A DNA stretch of 64,000 nucleotides from Mycobacterium sp. (GCF_004298145.1 NZ_SCRH01000072.1:16857-80856); one strand, 5' to 3'. Counted from the first letter of the stretch, positions 35,591-44,330 are shown. Translations and numbers: made by a program. The notes: generated by a model from the sequence alone, not told the origin.

Positions 35591-35624
35591 TTGACAGCGC
35601 CAGCGCTAGCTGGTCTCATATATC
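35591..35624 (+). promoter_or_regulatory. Candidate promoter of the cysD-cysNC operon
   Basis: A perfect TTGACA stands at 35591-35596. Downstream is an AT-rich stretch with TCATAT at 35616 and TATATC at 35619-35624, giving spacings of 19-22 bases, longer than ideal. A near-repeat GCTAAGAT / GCTAAATA follows at about 35626-35640. Transcription would begin about 45 bases before the cysD ATG, which has GAAGGA as ribosome binding site. Long spacing may mean that an activator is needed. Confidence 0.4.
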
Positions 35625-35676
35625 GCTAAGATGCTAAATATGGCCGGTTCTACCAGGTTTTAGCGCGAAGGAAGCG

Positions 35677-36606
35677 ATGACCAGCGATCTGAGGACGGCC
35701 CCCGCCGTCGGACAGTACGAATTAAGCCATCTGCGCTCGCTGGAGGCGGAGGCGATCCACATCATCCGGGAGGTGGCCGCCGAATTCGAGCGGCCCGTGC
35801 TGCTGTTCTCGGGCGGCAAGGACTCCATCGTCATGCTGCACCTGGCGCTGCGGGCGTTCCGCCCCGGTCGGTTGCCGTTCCCGGTGATGCACGTCGACAC
35901 CGGACACAACTTCGACGAGGTGATCACGACCCGCGACGAGTTGGTCAACGAGCACGGGGTGCGCTTGGTCATCGCCTCCGTCCAGGAAGACATCGACGCC
36001 GGGCGGGTGGTCGAGCCGCGCCAGGGGCGCAACCCGATTCAGACCGTGACCCTGCTTCGCGCCATCCGGGAGAACACGTTCGACGCCGCGTTCGGCGGAG
36101 CGCGCCGCGACGAGGAGAAGGCGCGCGCCAAGGAGCGGGTGTTCAGCTTCCGCGACGAGTTCGGTCAATGGGATCCGAAGGCGCAGCGGCCCGAGCTGTG
36201 GAACCTCTACAACGGCCGGCATCACAAGGGCGAACACATCCGGATCTTCCCGCTGTCCAACTGGACCGAGTTCGACATCTGGTCCTACATCGGCGCCGAG
36301 AACATCGCACTGCCGTCGATCTATTACGCGCACCGGCGCAAGGTCTTTCGTCGTGACGGCATGCTGCTGGCGGTCGACCGCAACATGCAGCCCAACGCCG
36401 ACGAGCCGGTGTTCGAGGCGTCGGTGCGTTTCCGCACCGTGGGGGACGTCACGTGCACCGGATGTGTGGAATCCGAAGCCGCCACCGTCGACGAGGTCAT
36501 CGCCGAGACCGCGGTCTCCCGGCTCACCGAACGCGGGGCGACCAGAGCCGACGACCGGATCTCGGAGGCCGGCATGGAAGACCGCAAACGACAGGGATAC
36601 TTCTGA
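35677..36606 (+). CDS. cysD: Sulfate adenylyltransferase small subunit CysD
   Basis: Makes adenosine 5'-phosphosulfate from sulfate and ATP together with CysN, the first step of sulfate assimilation. The 309-residue protein has the PP-loop ATP pyrophosphatase motif VLLFSGGKDSIVMLH (about 41-55), the substrate segment VMHVDTGHNFDEV, GGARRDEEKARAKERVFSFR and the C-terminal CTGCVES Cys pair. Matches Rv1285, which has a longer N-terminus. The ATG is preceded by GAAGGA. Its stop overlaps the cysNC ATG (TGATG), ensuring coupled synthesis of the complex. Confidence 0.95.
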   Translation: MTSDLRTAPAVGQYELSHLRSLEAEAIHIIREVAAEFERPVLLFSGGKDSIVMLHLALRAFRPGRLPFPVMHVDTGHNFDEVITTRDELVNEHGVRLVIASVQEDIDAGRVVEPRQGRNPIQTVTLLRAIRENTFDAAFGGARRDEEKARAKERVFSFRDEFGQWDPKAQRPELWNLYNGRHHKGEHIRIFPLSNWTEFDIWSYIGAENIALPSIYYAHRRKVFRRDGMLLAVDRNMQPNADEPVFEASVRFRTVGDVTCTGCVESEAATVDEVIAETAVSRLTERGATRADDRISEAGMEDRKRQGYF

Positions 36607-38456
36607 TGGCCCCGCCCACCACGCTATTGCGCCTGGCAACTGCAGGTTCCGTCGACGACGGCAAGTCCACCCTGATCGGTCGCCTGCTGTATGACTCCAA
36701 AGCCGTCATGGAAGACCAGTGGGCGGCGGTGGAGCAGACGTCCAAGGACCGCGGTCACGACTACACCGACCTGGCGCTGGTGACCGACGGCCTGCGGGCC
36801 GAACGCGAGCAGGGCATCACGATCGACGTCGCCTACCGCTACTTCGCCACTCCCAAACGGAAATTCATCATCGCCGACACCCCCGGCCACATCCAATACA
36901 CCCGCAACATGGTCACCGGGGCGTCGACCGCCCAACTGGTGATCGTGCTCGTCGACGCGCGGCACGGCCTCTTGGAACAGTCCCGCCGGCACGCCTTCCT
37001 GGCGTCTCTGTTGGGTATCCAGCACATCGTCCTCGCCGTCAACAAGATGGACCTGATCGATTGGGACAGAGAGAAATTCGAGGCGATCCGCGACGAATTC
37101 CACGCCTTCGCCGCACGACTGGATGTGCACGACGTGGCCACCATCCCGATTTCCGCGCTACACGGCGACAACGTGGTGACCAAGTCGGACCAGACGCCCT
37201 GGTATGAGGGGCCGGCGTTGCTGTCACACCTCGAAGAGGTGTACATCGCCGGTGACCGCAACATGGTCGACGTGCGGTTCCCAGTGCAGTACGTCATCCG
37301 CCCGCACACCCACGAACATCAAGACCACCGCAGCTACGCGGGCACCGTCGCCAGCGGTGTCATGCGCGCCGGCGATGAAGTCGTGGTGCTACCGGTCGGC
37401 AAGCACACCCGGATCACCGCGATTGAGGGGCCGAATGGTCCGGTGGAAGAGGCGTTTTCGCCGATGGCCGTATCCCTGACCCTCGCCGACGAGATCGACA
37501 TCTCGCGGGGCGATCTGATCGCACGCACCCACAACCAGCCCAGGGTCGCGCAGGAGTTCGACGCGACGGTGTGCTGGATGGCCGACGGCACGGCGCTCGA
37601 GCCCGGCCGCGATTACGTCATCAAGCACACCACCCGCACCACGCACGCAAAGGTGACCGCGCTCGATTACCGGCTCGACGTCAACACCCTGCACCGTGAC
37701 AAAACCGCGACGGCGTTGAAGCTCAACGAGCTTGGCCGCATTTCGCTGCGTACCCAGGTTCCCCTGTTGCTTGACGAGTACACCAGGAACCCCAGCACCG
37801 GTTCGTTCATCCTCATCGACCCGCACACGAACGGCACGGTGGCGGCAGGGATGGTGTTGCGCGACGCGTCGGCACAGGCGGCTAGCCCAAACACCGTGCG
37901 GCACAAGCCATCAGCGATCGCCGAGGCCCGGACCCCGGGTAAGACGGTGTGGTTCACCGGTCTGTCCGGTTCCGGCAAGTCGTCGGTGGCCGTGCTGGTC
38001 GAGCAAAAACTGCTCGAAAGCGGCGCTCTGGCTTACGTTCTCGACGGTGACAACCTGCGGCAGGGTTTGAACGCCGACTTGGGCTTCAGCATGGCAGACC
38101 GCGCCGAGAACCTGCGCCGGCTCGCGCATGTGGCGGCGCTGCTCGCCGACTGCGGCAACGTCGTGCTGGTCCCGGCGATCAGCCCGCTGGCCGAGCAACG
38201 CGAATTGGCGCGCAAAGTGCACGCCGAGGCCGGCTTCGACTTCATCGAGGTGTTCTGTGACACCCCGATCGACGAATGCGAAAAGCGTGACCCCAAGGGT
38301 CTGTACGCGAAGGCGCGCGCCGGTGAGATCACGCAGTTCACCGGCATCGACAGTCCGTATCAGCCGCCGGTCAATCCCGACCTGCGGCTCACCCCTGACG
38401 GCACCGTCGAGGAGCAGGCGCAGCGGGTCATCGACCTGCTCAAATCGCGCGGCTAG
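36606..38456 (+). CDS. cysNC: Bifunctional sulfate adenylyltransferase large subunit / APS kinase CysNC
   Basis: Fusion of the GTPase CysN with the APS kinase CysC, 616 residues, catalysing APS synthesis driven by GTP and then phosphorylation to PAPS for sulfation or reduction. CysN part (1-430): G1 GSVDDGKST, switch I/II REQGITIDVAYRYF and IADTPGHIQY, G4 NKMD. CysC part (about 440-616): P-loop TGLSGSGKSS, LDGDNLRQGLNADLGFS and FCDTPIDECEKRDPKGLYAK. Length and order match Rv1286. Co-translated with cysD. The following Rrf2-type regulator gene is separated by 58 bases and is a candidate controller. Confidence 0.95.
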   Translation: MAPPTTLLRLATAGSVDDGKSTLIGRLLYDSKAVMEDQWAAVEQTSKDRGHDYTDLALVTDGLRAEREQGITIDVAYRYFATPKRKFIIADTPGHIQYTRNMVTGASTAQLVIVLVDARHGLLEQSRRHAFLASLLGIQHIVLAVNKMDLIDWDREKFEAIRDEFHAFAARLDVHDVATIPISALHGDNVVTKSDQTPWYEGPALLSHLEEVYIAGDRNMVDVRFPVQYVIRPHTHEHQDHRSYAGTVASGVMRAGDEVVVLPVGKHTRITAIEGPNGPVEEAFSPMAVSLTLADEIDISRGDLIARTHNQPRVAQEFDATVCWMADGTALEPGRDYVIKHTTRTTHAKVTALDYRLDVNTLHRDKTATALKLNELGRISLRTQVPLLLDEYTRNPSTGSFILIDPHTNGTVAAGMVLRDASAQAASPNTVRHKPSAIAEARTPGKTVWFTGLSGSGKSSVAVLVEQKLLESGALAYVLDGDNLRQGLNADLGFSMADRAENLRRLAHVAALLADCGNVVLVPAISPLAEQRELARKVHAEAGFDFIEVFCDTPIDECEKRDPKGLYAKARAGEITQFTGIDSPYQPPVNPDLRLTPDGTVEEQAQRVIDLLKSRG

Positions 38457-38514
38457 CCTGCCGGTCCAGCCCGGCTGCGCAGAAATGCTCACACCGGGTG
38501 GCACAATCCTGAGA

Positions 38515-39000
38515 GTGCGCATGTCAGCGAAGGCGGAGTACGCCGTGCGGGCGATGATCCAGCTCGCCACGGTGTCGGACGGGACGCTGGTGAAGACGGA
38601 CGACTTGGCCCAGGCCCAGGGCATCCCGCCGCAATTTCTCGTCGACATCCTGACCAACCTGCGCACCGACCGGCTGGTGCGCAGCCATCGTGGTCGCGAG
38701 GGTGGCTATGAATTGGCCCGTTCCGGAAGCGACATCAGCATTGCCGACGTGTTGCGCTGCATCGATGGACCACTGGCCAGCGTCCGCGACATCGGACTCG
38801 GCGATTTGCCGTATTCGGGACCCACCGCCGCGCTCACCGACGTCTGGCGGGCGCTGCGCGCCAGCATGCGATCCGTGCTGGAAGAAACGACCCTGGCCGA
38901 CGTCGCTGCCGGCGGGCTGCCGAAGCATGTCGCGCAACTGGCCGATGACTATCGGAAACAGGAAAGCCAGCGGCACGGCACGGCACGCACCGGCGACTAG
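38515..39000 (+). CDS. Rrf2-family transcriptional regulator
   Basis: Winged-helix regulator of 161 residues. The HTH is AEYAVRAMIQLA, then the recognition region IPPQFLVDILTNLRTDRLVR and the wing SHRGREGGYELAR, all typical of Rrf2 (IscR/CymR). Unlike IscR or NsrR it has no three-cysteine iron-sulfur cluster: only one Cys is present (DVLRCIDGP), so it is more like CymR or RsrR-independent members and may respond to a metabolite or a partner protein. GTG at 38515 reproduces the length of Rv1287; an ATG two codons later is also possible. Position after cysNC suggests control of sulfur assimilation (inference). A terminator-like hairpin follows. Confidence 0.85.
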   Translation: MRMSAKAEYAVRAMIQLATVSDGTLVKTDDLAQAQGIPPQFLVDILTNLRTDRLVRSHRGREGGYELARSGSDISIADVLRCIDGPLASVRDIGLGDLPYSGPTAALTDVWRALRASMRSVLEETTLADVAAGGLPKHVAQLADDYRKQESQRHGTARTGD

Positions 39001-39042
39001 GAGCTCATACAGCATCGGCTGCGGATGCGTCGCCACTTTTAC

Positions 39043-39073
39043 CGTCAGCGGTGTGGCGGCCGAACCGCTGACG
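39043..39073. terminator. Hairpin after the Rrf2 gene
   Basis: CGTCAGCGGT (39043-39052) and ACCGCTGACG (39064-39073) form a perfect 10-bp stem with an 11-base loop, 42 bases after the regulator stop. No U-tract follows. The rest of 39001-39316 holds no gene I can support; synteny with H37Rv ends here, so this gap is the likely edge of the accessory region. Confidence 0.5.
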
Positions 39074-39316
39074 TGACGCATTCTGCCTGTCGTCAACCAC
39101 GCCGTTTACCGTGGCCGTCGCGCGCGTTTCGTGGCGCCCAGGTGGCCAAATACCGGGGCGTAAAATATGCCGGGTGGGGCGGCACACACCGCAGTAATGA
39201 CATTCACCGCAACTGAGGCGGTGGCCACCCATGTGGGTTCGAACTCGGGCCGGCCCACGGCGTATAGGTCGGCAGCACGTCGAGAGTCAATCGGGCGGAA
39301 GGCCTTCCGCTAAGCG

Positions 39317-39690
39317 CTATCTGCCACATGCAGTTGTGCTCGGGTGGAAGTATCCCTTGAGTCCCTTTTCGACAAACCACAACGTGTCCAGGCGCATGGA
39401 CTCTCTGCCGTCGATGATGCCGCGCAGCCACTCGGCGTCCAGCTGTGCCATGTCGGAACTCAGCGGCGCATGAAGAACGACGTCAGCCTCGATCGCGCAG
39501 ATGTCGTCGGGATTGTTTGTCACCAAGACCCCCACCGGGTCCCGGCCGATAAGTTCCCCGGCATCGGAGCCGTCCTTATCAGGGTTGTATACGTAGACAC
39601 CCGCCACTTCCAGTTTGGGATCGTCCAGGGTCTGAGCGAGCTGAAATGAGCCGATATTTCCCGTCGCACATGAATCATTCTGTGTCGCAT
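39317..39690 (-). pseudogene. Broken dihydrodipicolinate-reductase-like NAD(P) oxidoreductase
   Basis: Remnant of an oxidoreductase of the DapB-N/2,4-diaminopentanoate dehydrogenase type that is common in mycobacterial steroid and lipid clusters (normally about 350 residues). An ATG at 39690 begins MRHRMIHV, the expected N-terminal strand, but the nucleotide-binding motif ATGNIGSFQLAQTL follows in another frame, so one base is lost between them. The second frame continues through VAGVYVYNPDKDGSDAGELI and DADVVLHAPL-like sequence and then stops after about 125 codons, far short of full length. The gene is both frameshifted and truncated. It lies at the left edge of the non-syntenic region. Confidence 0.7.
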
Positions 39691-39830
39691 CGTATTTCCG
39701 TGCTGTCGTTGTTGCGGCAGAAAGCGGCACAAAAAGTGCCTGTGAAATTCGGGTTCGTGATGTTCGGGTTCGCCGGCGTTTGCGCCATGGGATGACCGAG
39801 GAGAGCAATGCCGTGGGGCGCCAGCATCGT

Positions 39831-40892
39831 TCAGCTGGTCAGGTCGAGCGCTTGCTGGGCGTAGCGGTGGAATGCTGCAAGATAGAGTTCCTCGCCACGC
39901 GGGTTGACCTCGACGTGGATGAACGTGCCGACGAATCCGAGCAGTCCATAGACCGCGTAGCGGGCGTAGTCACGGAGACAGTCGTCCCACGAGTAGGTCG
40001 TCACTCCGAGGGCCTGCAGACGCTTGTGGTAGCCGCGAAGCAATTCTTGTTCGTGCGCTCGTCGCTCCTCAATGGACAAACATCCGCCAAGATAGAAGCC
40101 GGCATCGACCAGCGGAGGGCCGACTCTGGCTGTCTGCCAGTCGAAAACGACGATGCGGGACGGTGCTTCGCCGAAGAGCATGTTGTCGAGTCGATAGTCG
40201 CCGTGCTGGACGACAGTCGGCCCAGACCAGGCGTCGAGCCAGGGCACCGCTTGCGGGATCACCTGCTCGCACAGTGCGATCTCATCGGCACCCAGCGCAT
40301 CTGCGAAGCGGTCGAGGAAGGGCTGCAGCGCCGACGGGAACGTCTCGCTGAACATGCGCCAGCGTGCAGGCGAGAGCCAGGTGGTTGTCGACAGTGCGGG
40401 GCTATTCCACAGTGGTGCTTGCAGTTTGGCGAGTTCGGCCAACGCGAGCGCGGCGTCGTCGACGGTTCCGCCGGTCACCATGTCGCCCACCCGTAGCTCG
40501 GGCTGATCCTCGAGCAGCAGGGTGAACGCGCCGTCAGTCACATCGATCGCACCGGCGATGCAGGGCGGCGTCGCTGCGGTGACCTGTGGGGCGATCTCGC
40601 GGTAGAAGCGTACTTCGGCTTCGTAGAAGCCCATCGCGTGTCCGGCGGCGCGCGCGCTGGAATCCTCCGAGGCGACCTTCACGATCAACGAACCTGGTGC
40701 GTTTTCACTATCCGAGCTGTATGTCGGTGTCAGCCTGAGCACGCGGCTCATCTGACCCGTGCCGATGGCCTCCGAATCGAGCGCTACGACGGCTGAAGAC
40801 CCAAGGCGCCCCGCGTCATCCAGGACCGTGTTCAACCAGTCCGGGGTGAGGTTGTCGAGAGTGCGGGCGATCGGTGGTGTGACGACGGACAT
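39831..40892 (-). CDS. Phosphotransferase of the aminoglycoside phosphotransferase/choline kinase fold
   Basis: Kinase-like protein of 353 residues. The catalytic loop is VVQHGDYRLDNMLF with the HGDxxxxN signature, and the metal-binding Asp is in IVVFDWQTARVGPP. The N-terminal lobe has LIVKVAS with the ATP-binding Lys and FYEAEVRFYREIAP. Such proteins are typical of actinobacterial lipid, steroid and ecdysteroid-kinase-like families and phosphorylate a hydroxyl group of a small molecule; a true antibiotic target is not implied. Last gene of a minus-strand operon; its ATG directly abuts the stop of the Ddn-like gene. Confidence 0.85.
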   Translation of the reverse strand: MSVVTPPIARTLDNLTPDWLNTVLDDAGRLGSSAVVALDSEAIGTGQMSRVLRLTPTYSSDSENAPGSLIVKVASEDSSARAAGHAMGFYEAEVRFYREIAPQVTAATPPCIAGAIDVTDGAFTLLLEDQPELRVGDMVTGGTVDDAALALAELAKLQAPLWNSPALSTTTWLSPARWRMFSETFPSALQPFLDRFADALGADEIALCEQVIPQAVPWLDAWSGPTVVQHGDYRLDNMLFGEAPSRIVVFDWQTARVGPPLVDAGFYLGGCLSIEERRAHEQELLRGYHKRLQALGVTTYSWDDCLRDYARYAVYGLLGFVGTFIHVEVNPRGEELYLAAFHRYAQQALDLTS

Positions 40893-41381
40893 TCAGACGA
40901 CCTCCAGGATCATGACCGGGAAATCGCGGTCAGTTCGTGTCATGTAGGCCTGCCAGGCCGGCCACATATCGATGAGCCGCGGCCACAAGGCCGTGGCCTC
41001 CTGCGCGGTCGCACGCCGGGGCCGAACCTTGGTGCGGCCGCCGCGAATGTCGACCGTGACCTCGTCGGGTCGGGCCAAAACGTTGTGATACCAGGCGGGA
41101 TGCTTGGGCGATCCACCGTAAGAGGCGACGACGACGAGCTTCGCCTCGTCCTGCAGGTAGATCATCGGCGATTCGCGAGGTTGGCCGGTCTTGGCTCCCC
41201 GGTGATGCAGGATCAGCAGCGGCGCCCCGTCGAAGGTGCCCATGAGGCGACCGCGGGTGAGCTGAAAGACCCGCACGTGAGTGGCTGTGACCACCTTCTC
41301 TATCCGCCACGCCCAAGTGCCGTGCTGCGCTGTCGGGAACGTCGAGGTGACCCAGCCCCAGAATCCCTTGTAGTGCTTCAT
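40893..41381 (-). CDS. Deazaflavin (F420)-dependent nitroreductase family protein, Ddn-like
   Basis: Split-barrel F420H2-dependent reductase of 162 residues (DUF385 family). Characteristic segments are LTRGRLMGTFDGAPLLILHHRGAKTG, read here as two parts around the GAPxLxLxxxGxKTGxxR motif, then VVVASYGGSPKHPAWYHNVL and a conserved ATAQEATALWPRL. Family members reduce quinones, nitroimidazoles or unsaturated rings. I chose the ATG at 41381, which overlaps the upstream stop by four bases (ATGA), over one three codons earlier. It sits between the CrtC-like protein and the kinase in the same operon. Confidence 0.85.
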   Translation of the reverse strand: MKHYKGFWGWVTSTFPTAQHGTWAWRIEKVVTATHVRVFQLTRGRLMGTFDGAPLLILHHRGAKTGQPRESPMIYLQDEAKLVVVASYGGSPKHPAWYHNVLARPDEVTVDIRGGRTKVRPRRATAQEATALWPRLIDMWPAWQAYMTRTDRDFPVMILEVV

Positions 41382-42433
41382 GCCAGCCATCGCGGATTCG
41401 GCGGAAGGATGCTGTGCTCGAACTGCCCCACACCGCGCTCACCGGTCTCTTCGATGACCAATTCGCCGAACGTCTCGTAATCGTTGAGACGACTTTCGGC
41501 GTCATCCTCGCCGAGCATCCTGAGCTTGGCCACCCAGCGCGACTCAGGCATCGCAACGTGGATCACGTCGCCGTCCTCGAATTCGATGCGCCAGCGCGCC
41601 GGACACCGCGCGCCGCTGGGCGCGGCGAGATCGCCCGGGCCCGGCGCCGGCACGCAGCCAACGATGCGCCGACAGCCCTCGGTGGTCGACTCAAAACCTC
41701 CGACCCGGTCGATGTCCCGCTCGATTCCCAGCGGGCTGAGATCGAAGAACCCGGTGACGTTCATATTCCGCTCCGGGAACTGCAGGACCAGCCAGAAATG
41801 CAGCGCCGCACTGATGTCGGCCGGGTACGTCCAGGGCGCCGCCCCGGCAAACCGATCCGACCACGTGTGATCGCGATGCGCGATGGCGTCGATCGTCCGC
41901 ACCTCGCCCGCACTCGGACCGCCGCGGATCTCGAACGCCCCCGCCACGTTCATCGCCTGCTCGTAGTGACCGCCATGAATACCCGCGGCCGGCTTGAGCC
42001 CCTCGAGGGGGCTGCCGCCGACGCAATCGTCGTAATCGAACGTTACGTGGCGGGCGGTGTACGTCAGGTCAAACGCGAAGCGAGGGCAGTCAAGTCGCAC
42101 GACGATGCACCTGTAGGGTTCGACCACTTCATAGGTCATGTGCCCGTCGGACCACTGTGTGTCGCCGGGCGCCAGCCCGCCGGTGGACTTGCCCAGGTAG
42201 ACCTGCTCGACCCCGTCGATCACGACATAGGCGGCAAAGCGCCCGTAGCCGCGGTTGGGGCAGATGTGGTTGTGGATCAACCCCCAGATTCCGCGCTCGG
42301 GGTCGATGAGGCTCAACCACACGGTGTCGCCGAAGAGACGGCCGTCGGCCTCGGGCGGCGGTGAGTGCAGGCCTTCATCGGCGGGGGTGCGGTAGACGGG
42401 GTGCTGTAGTCGGGTAACCGCGGCAGGGTTCAT
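41378..42433 (-). CDS. CrtC/AttH-like beta-barrel protein (DUF7064/DUF7065 type), copy 1
   Basis: Protein of 351 residues with no signal peptide, resembling the actinobacterial family now labelled DUF7064/DUF7065, a double lipocalin-like barrel related to hydroxyneurosporene dehydratase CrtC and AttH. Visible landmarks: DTVWLSLIDPERGIWGLIHN near the N-terminus, HYEQAMNVAG (156-165), AHRDHTWSDR (185-194) and HFWLVLQFPE. A second copy with matching HYQ and RDxTWxxR landmarks lies in the divergent arm at 44331. Family members occur in terpenoid and steroid clusters; function unproven. The ATG overlaps the SDR stop (ATGA). Confidence 0.7.
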   Translation of the reverse strand: MNPAAVTRLQHPVYRTPADEGLHSPPPEADGRLFGDTVWLSLIDPERGIWGLIHNHICPNRGYGRFAAYVVIDGVEQVYLGKSTGGLAPGDTQWSDGHMTYEVVEPYRCIVVRLDCPRFAFDLTYTARHVTFDYDDCVGGSPLEGLKPAAGIHGGHYEQAMNVAGAFEIRGGPSAGEVRTIDAIAHRDHTWSDRFAGAAPWTYPADISAALHFWLVLQFPERNMNVTGFFDLSPLGIERDIDRVGGFESTTEGCRRIVGCVPAPGPGDLAAPSGARCPARWRIEFEDGDVIHVAMPESRWVAKLRMLGEDDAESRLNDYETFGELVIEETGERGVGQFEHSILPPNPRWLA

Positions 42434-43245
42434 CGGTAGCTCCTTGGAAGGCCGAAGAGTATGGCATCGGCCAGATTTGACGGCAGGCCGCGCAGGCCGA
42501 TGAGCGGAAGTCCGGCCGCGGGCACAGCCAACGGACGTCGTCGTCCCGACTCAACCGCGGCGAGGATCTTGGCCGCGATGACATCAGGGGCATCGGCGGG
42601 TATGGCCGATAGCCGCCGCGCGGCGGGACCGGCGACCGGGTCGGCGTCATTCTCACGGATGAGTTCGGTGTCGACGCCGCCGAGGAGAACGGGAAGAGCC
42701 CGCACACCAGTTCCGCGCAGTTCGCGCTGCAGGACCCTGGTGAGGTGGGTGAGAGCGCCTTTGCTCGTCGAGTAGGCGCCGATATTGCGCAGCGCCATCT
42801 CGCCGGCGAACGACGACACCGCGACGATCACTCCCCGATGGCGGGTGATCATGCTGGCCGCCGACGCTCGCGCCAGCTCTGCCGGTGCCAGCAGATTCGC
42901 GGTCAACGTGTCGCGAAGGCCTGCGGCGGACAGGGTAGCCAACGCGCCGGTACCCATCATCGCGGCGTTGTTGATCACAACATCGAGGGGCCCGAGATTC
43001 GCCTCGGCGGCGGAGATCACCCCGGCAACCGCGTCGAGGTCGCGCAAGTCGGTCGGGATGCTGCACGCTCCGAGCTCCCTGGCGACAGCAGACAGCCGAT
43101 CCGACGGTCTCGCAAGCACGCTCAGCCGGGCTCCGCGCTGGGTCGCCTCGCGGGCGAGGGCAAGGCCGATTCCCCTGGTTGCCCCGGTGATCAGCACATG
43201 GGCACCAGCTAGGGGAAACGGGGAGGCGGCGCCGATGGCGATCAT
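42430..43245 (-). CDS. Short-chain dehydrogenase/reductase, copy 1
   Basis: NAD(P)-dependent dehydrogenase of 271 residues. Rossmann motif HVLITGATRGIGLALA (TGxxxGIG), NNAAMMG (NNAG equivalent), catalytic Ser in VIVAVSSFAGEM and the YxxxK pair in YSTSKGALTH. No NADP-specific Arg pair is obvious beyond VLARPSDR. First structural gene after the TetR regulator in the minus-strand arm. The start is uncertain: ATGs at 43263, 43257 and 43245 exist, but the first two lie inside a strong dyad operator, so I used 43245, which leaves a typical 15-residue leader. Confidence 0.85.
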   Translation of the reverse strand: MIAIGAASPFPLAGAHVLITGATRGIGLALAREATQRGARLSVLARPSDRLSAVARELGACSIPTDLRDLDAVAGVISAAEANLGPLDVVINNAAMMGTGALATLSAAGLRDTLTANLLAPAELARASAASMITRHRGVIVAVSSFAGEMALRNIGAYSTSKGALTHLTRVLQRELRGTGVRALPVLLGGVDTELIRENDADPVAGPAARRLSAIPADAPDVIAAKILAAVESGRRRPLAVPAAGLPLIGLRGLPSNLADAILFGLPRSYR

Positions 43246-43246
43246 T

Positions 43247-43283
43247 GTGGACACCATACACATTGAAAGTGTGGGGTGTCCAC
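43247..43283. promoter_or_regulatory. 37-bp dyad operator at the SDR start
   Basis: GTGGACACC at 43247-43255 and GGTGTCCAC at 43275-43283 form a 9-bp inverted repeat centred on 43265; inner positions ACAC (43258-43261) and GTGT (43269-43272) are symmetric about the same centre. Fifteen of eighteen position pairs match. It lies exactly at the 5' end of the SDR operon and 81 bases after the TetR gene, so it is very likely the operator of that regulator. Confidence 0.65.
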
Positions 43284-43363
43284 TATCGTGTTTTCCGCCC
43301 GGAGCCCGAGGTCGGCTTGCGGGATACACGGTCGTGAAATCGACAGGGGCAACCGCTAAGTCG

Positions 43364-43993
43364 TCAGGCCGGCCTGACGCAAGCGCCGACACTGTTCAGC
43401 AGACCTTCGAGCCCATCGCGGAACTGGTCGCGCCGGGAGCCCTCGGAAAATTCGGATTCGGCGCGGCTGATTGCGGGGTAGGTAGCGGCGTCGATCGACG
43501 CGATCGCCGGCGGCAACTCATTGGCTTCTCGGGCCGCCCTGGCGGTACCGTGCAGCGCTGCGCCCAGGGTGGACCATTGCAACATCGCCAGCGTCGTCAC
43601 CGCCTGATGCGCGCTGACCCCGTCGGCCTCCATAGCCAGCAGAGCGGTCTCAGCGGCACGCAGCATCGTAGGGGCACCGGTCGTTCGCTGGAGCATGAGC
43701 TCCGCCATCCCGTGGTGCTGGACCATCAAGTCCCGCAGCGCGACGAACAGTTCGACGAGTCCGGCCCGCCAGTCGAGATCTCTCGCCATCTCCGGCAGCA
43801 TCGACAGCACCGAGTCTGCCATCCGGTTAAGCAGGTCTTCCTTATTGTCGATATGGCGATAGAGCGCCATGGGAACGACGCCAAGGCGCTCACTGACGGT
43901 CCGCATGCTGACGGCGGAGAGGCCCTCTTCGTCGGCGATATCGAGTGCTGCGCCGACGATCTTGTCGACGTCGACAATTCTCGGTCGCGGCAT
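43364..43993 (-). CDS. TetR-family regulator of the accessory operon
   Basis: Repressor of 209 residues. N-terminal HTH: VDKIVGAALDIADEEG, then RTVSERLGVVPMALYRHIDN, the recognition-helix region with the YRH motif of the TetR_C (class A-like) subgroup; the C-terminal domain is the helical ligand pocket. The ATG at 43993 begins MPRPRIVDVDKIV, a normal N-terminus; a longer frame upstream crosses the promoter and is not supported. It probably controls itself and the downstream SDR operon through the two dyads described separately; the inducer may be the pathway substrate. Confidence 0.88.
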   Translation of the reverse strand: MPRPRIVDVDKIVGAALDIADEEGLSAVSMRTVSERLGVVPMALYRHIDNKEDLLNRMADSVLSMLPEMARDLDWRAGLVELFVALRDLMVQHHGMAELMLQRTTGAPTMLRAAETALLAMEADGVSAHQAVTTLAMLQWSTLGAALHGTARAAREANELPPAIASIDAATYPAISRAESEFSEGSRRDQFRDGLEGLLNSVGACVRPA

Positions 43994-44023
43994 CTCAGCT
44001 CCCACCGCCGGACTCAAACCTAT

Positions 44024-44040
44024 TGTGTAGAGAGTACACA
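44024..44040. promoter_or_regulatory. Short dyad in front of the TetR gene
   Basis: TGTGTA (44024-44029), five bases, TACACA (44035-44040): a perfect 6-bp inverted repeat 30 bases before the TetR start, in the 337-base gap between the divergent arms. The TACACA half-site also occurs inside the larger dyad at the SDR start (43257-43262), so the same protein may bind both. The remainder of 43994-44330 shows no gene. Confidence 0.5.
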
Positions 44041-44330
44041 TACAGAGCGTGTCGGCAGGGTCCCGGTTGCGACCTCGGCCTGCCGGCCGACCCTGCGACT
44101 TCGCCGGCGCGACGCTACACGTTGTCGGTCCGGCGCGGCCACTCTGTGAATACGTGCGACGTTGCAGAGAAGAGATTCCAGTCTGATCGTGCAAGCGCCT
44201 GCCCGCAGCGGCGCACCGCCGAGCCCGAGATCAGTCGCCCGGGCCGCACACCCGGTGATGTCCGAAAAAGCAAAGTTTTCGTCTCACCCGGCCCTGTCGT
44301 TGCGTCCAGATCGTCCCTAACGTGCGTGTC

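Noticed and set aside
39233..39275. tRNA-like GGGTTCGAACTCGG near the end of synteny
   Set aside because: T-stem strands do not pair and no acceptor follows, so it is not an att site or tRNA.
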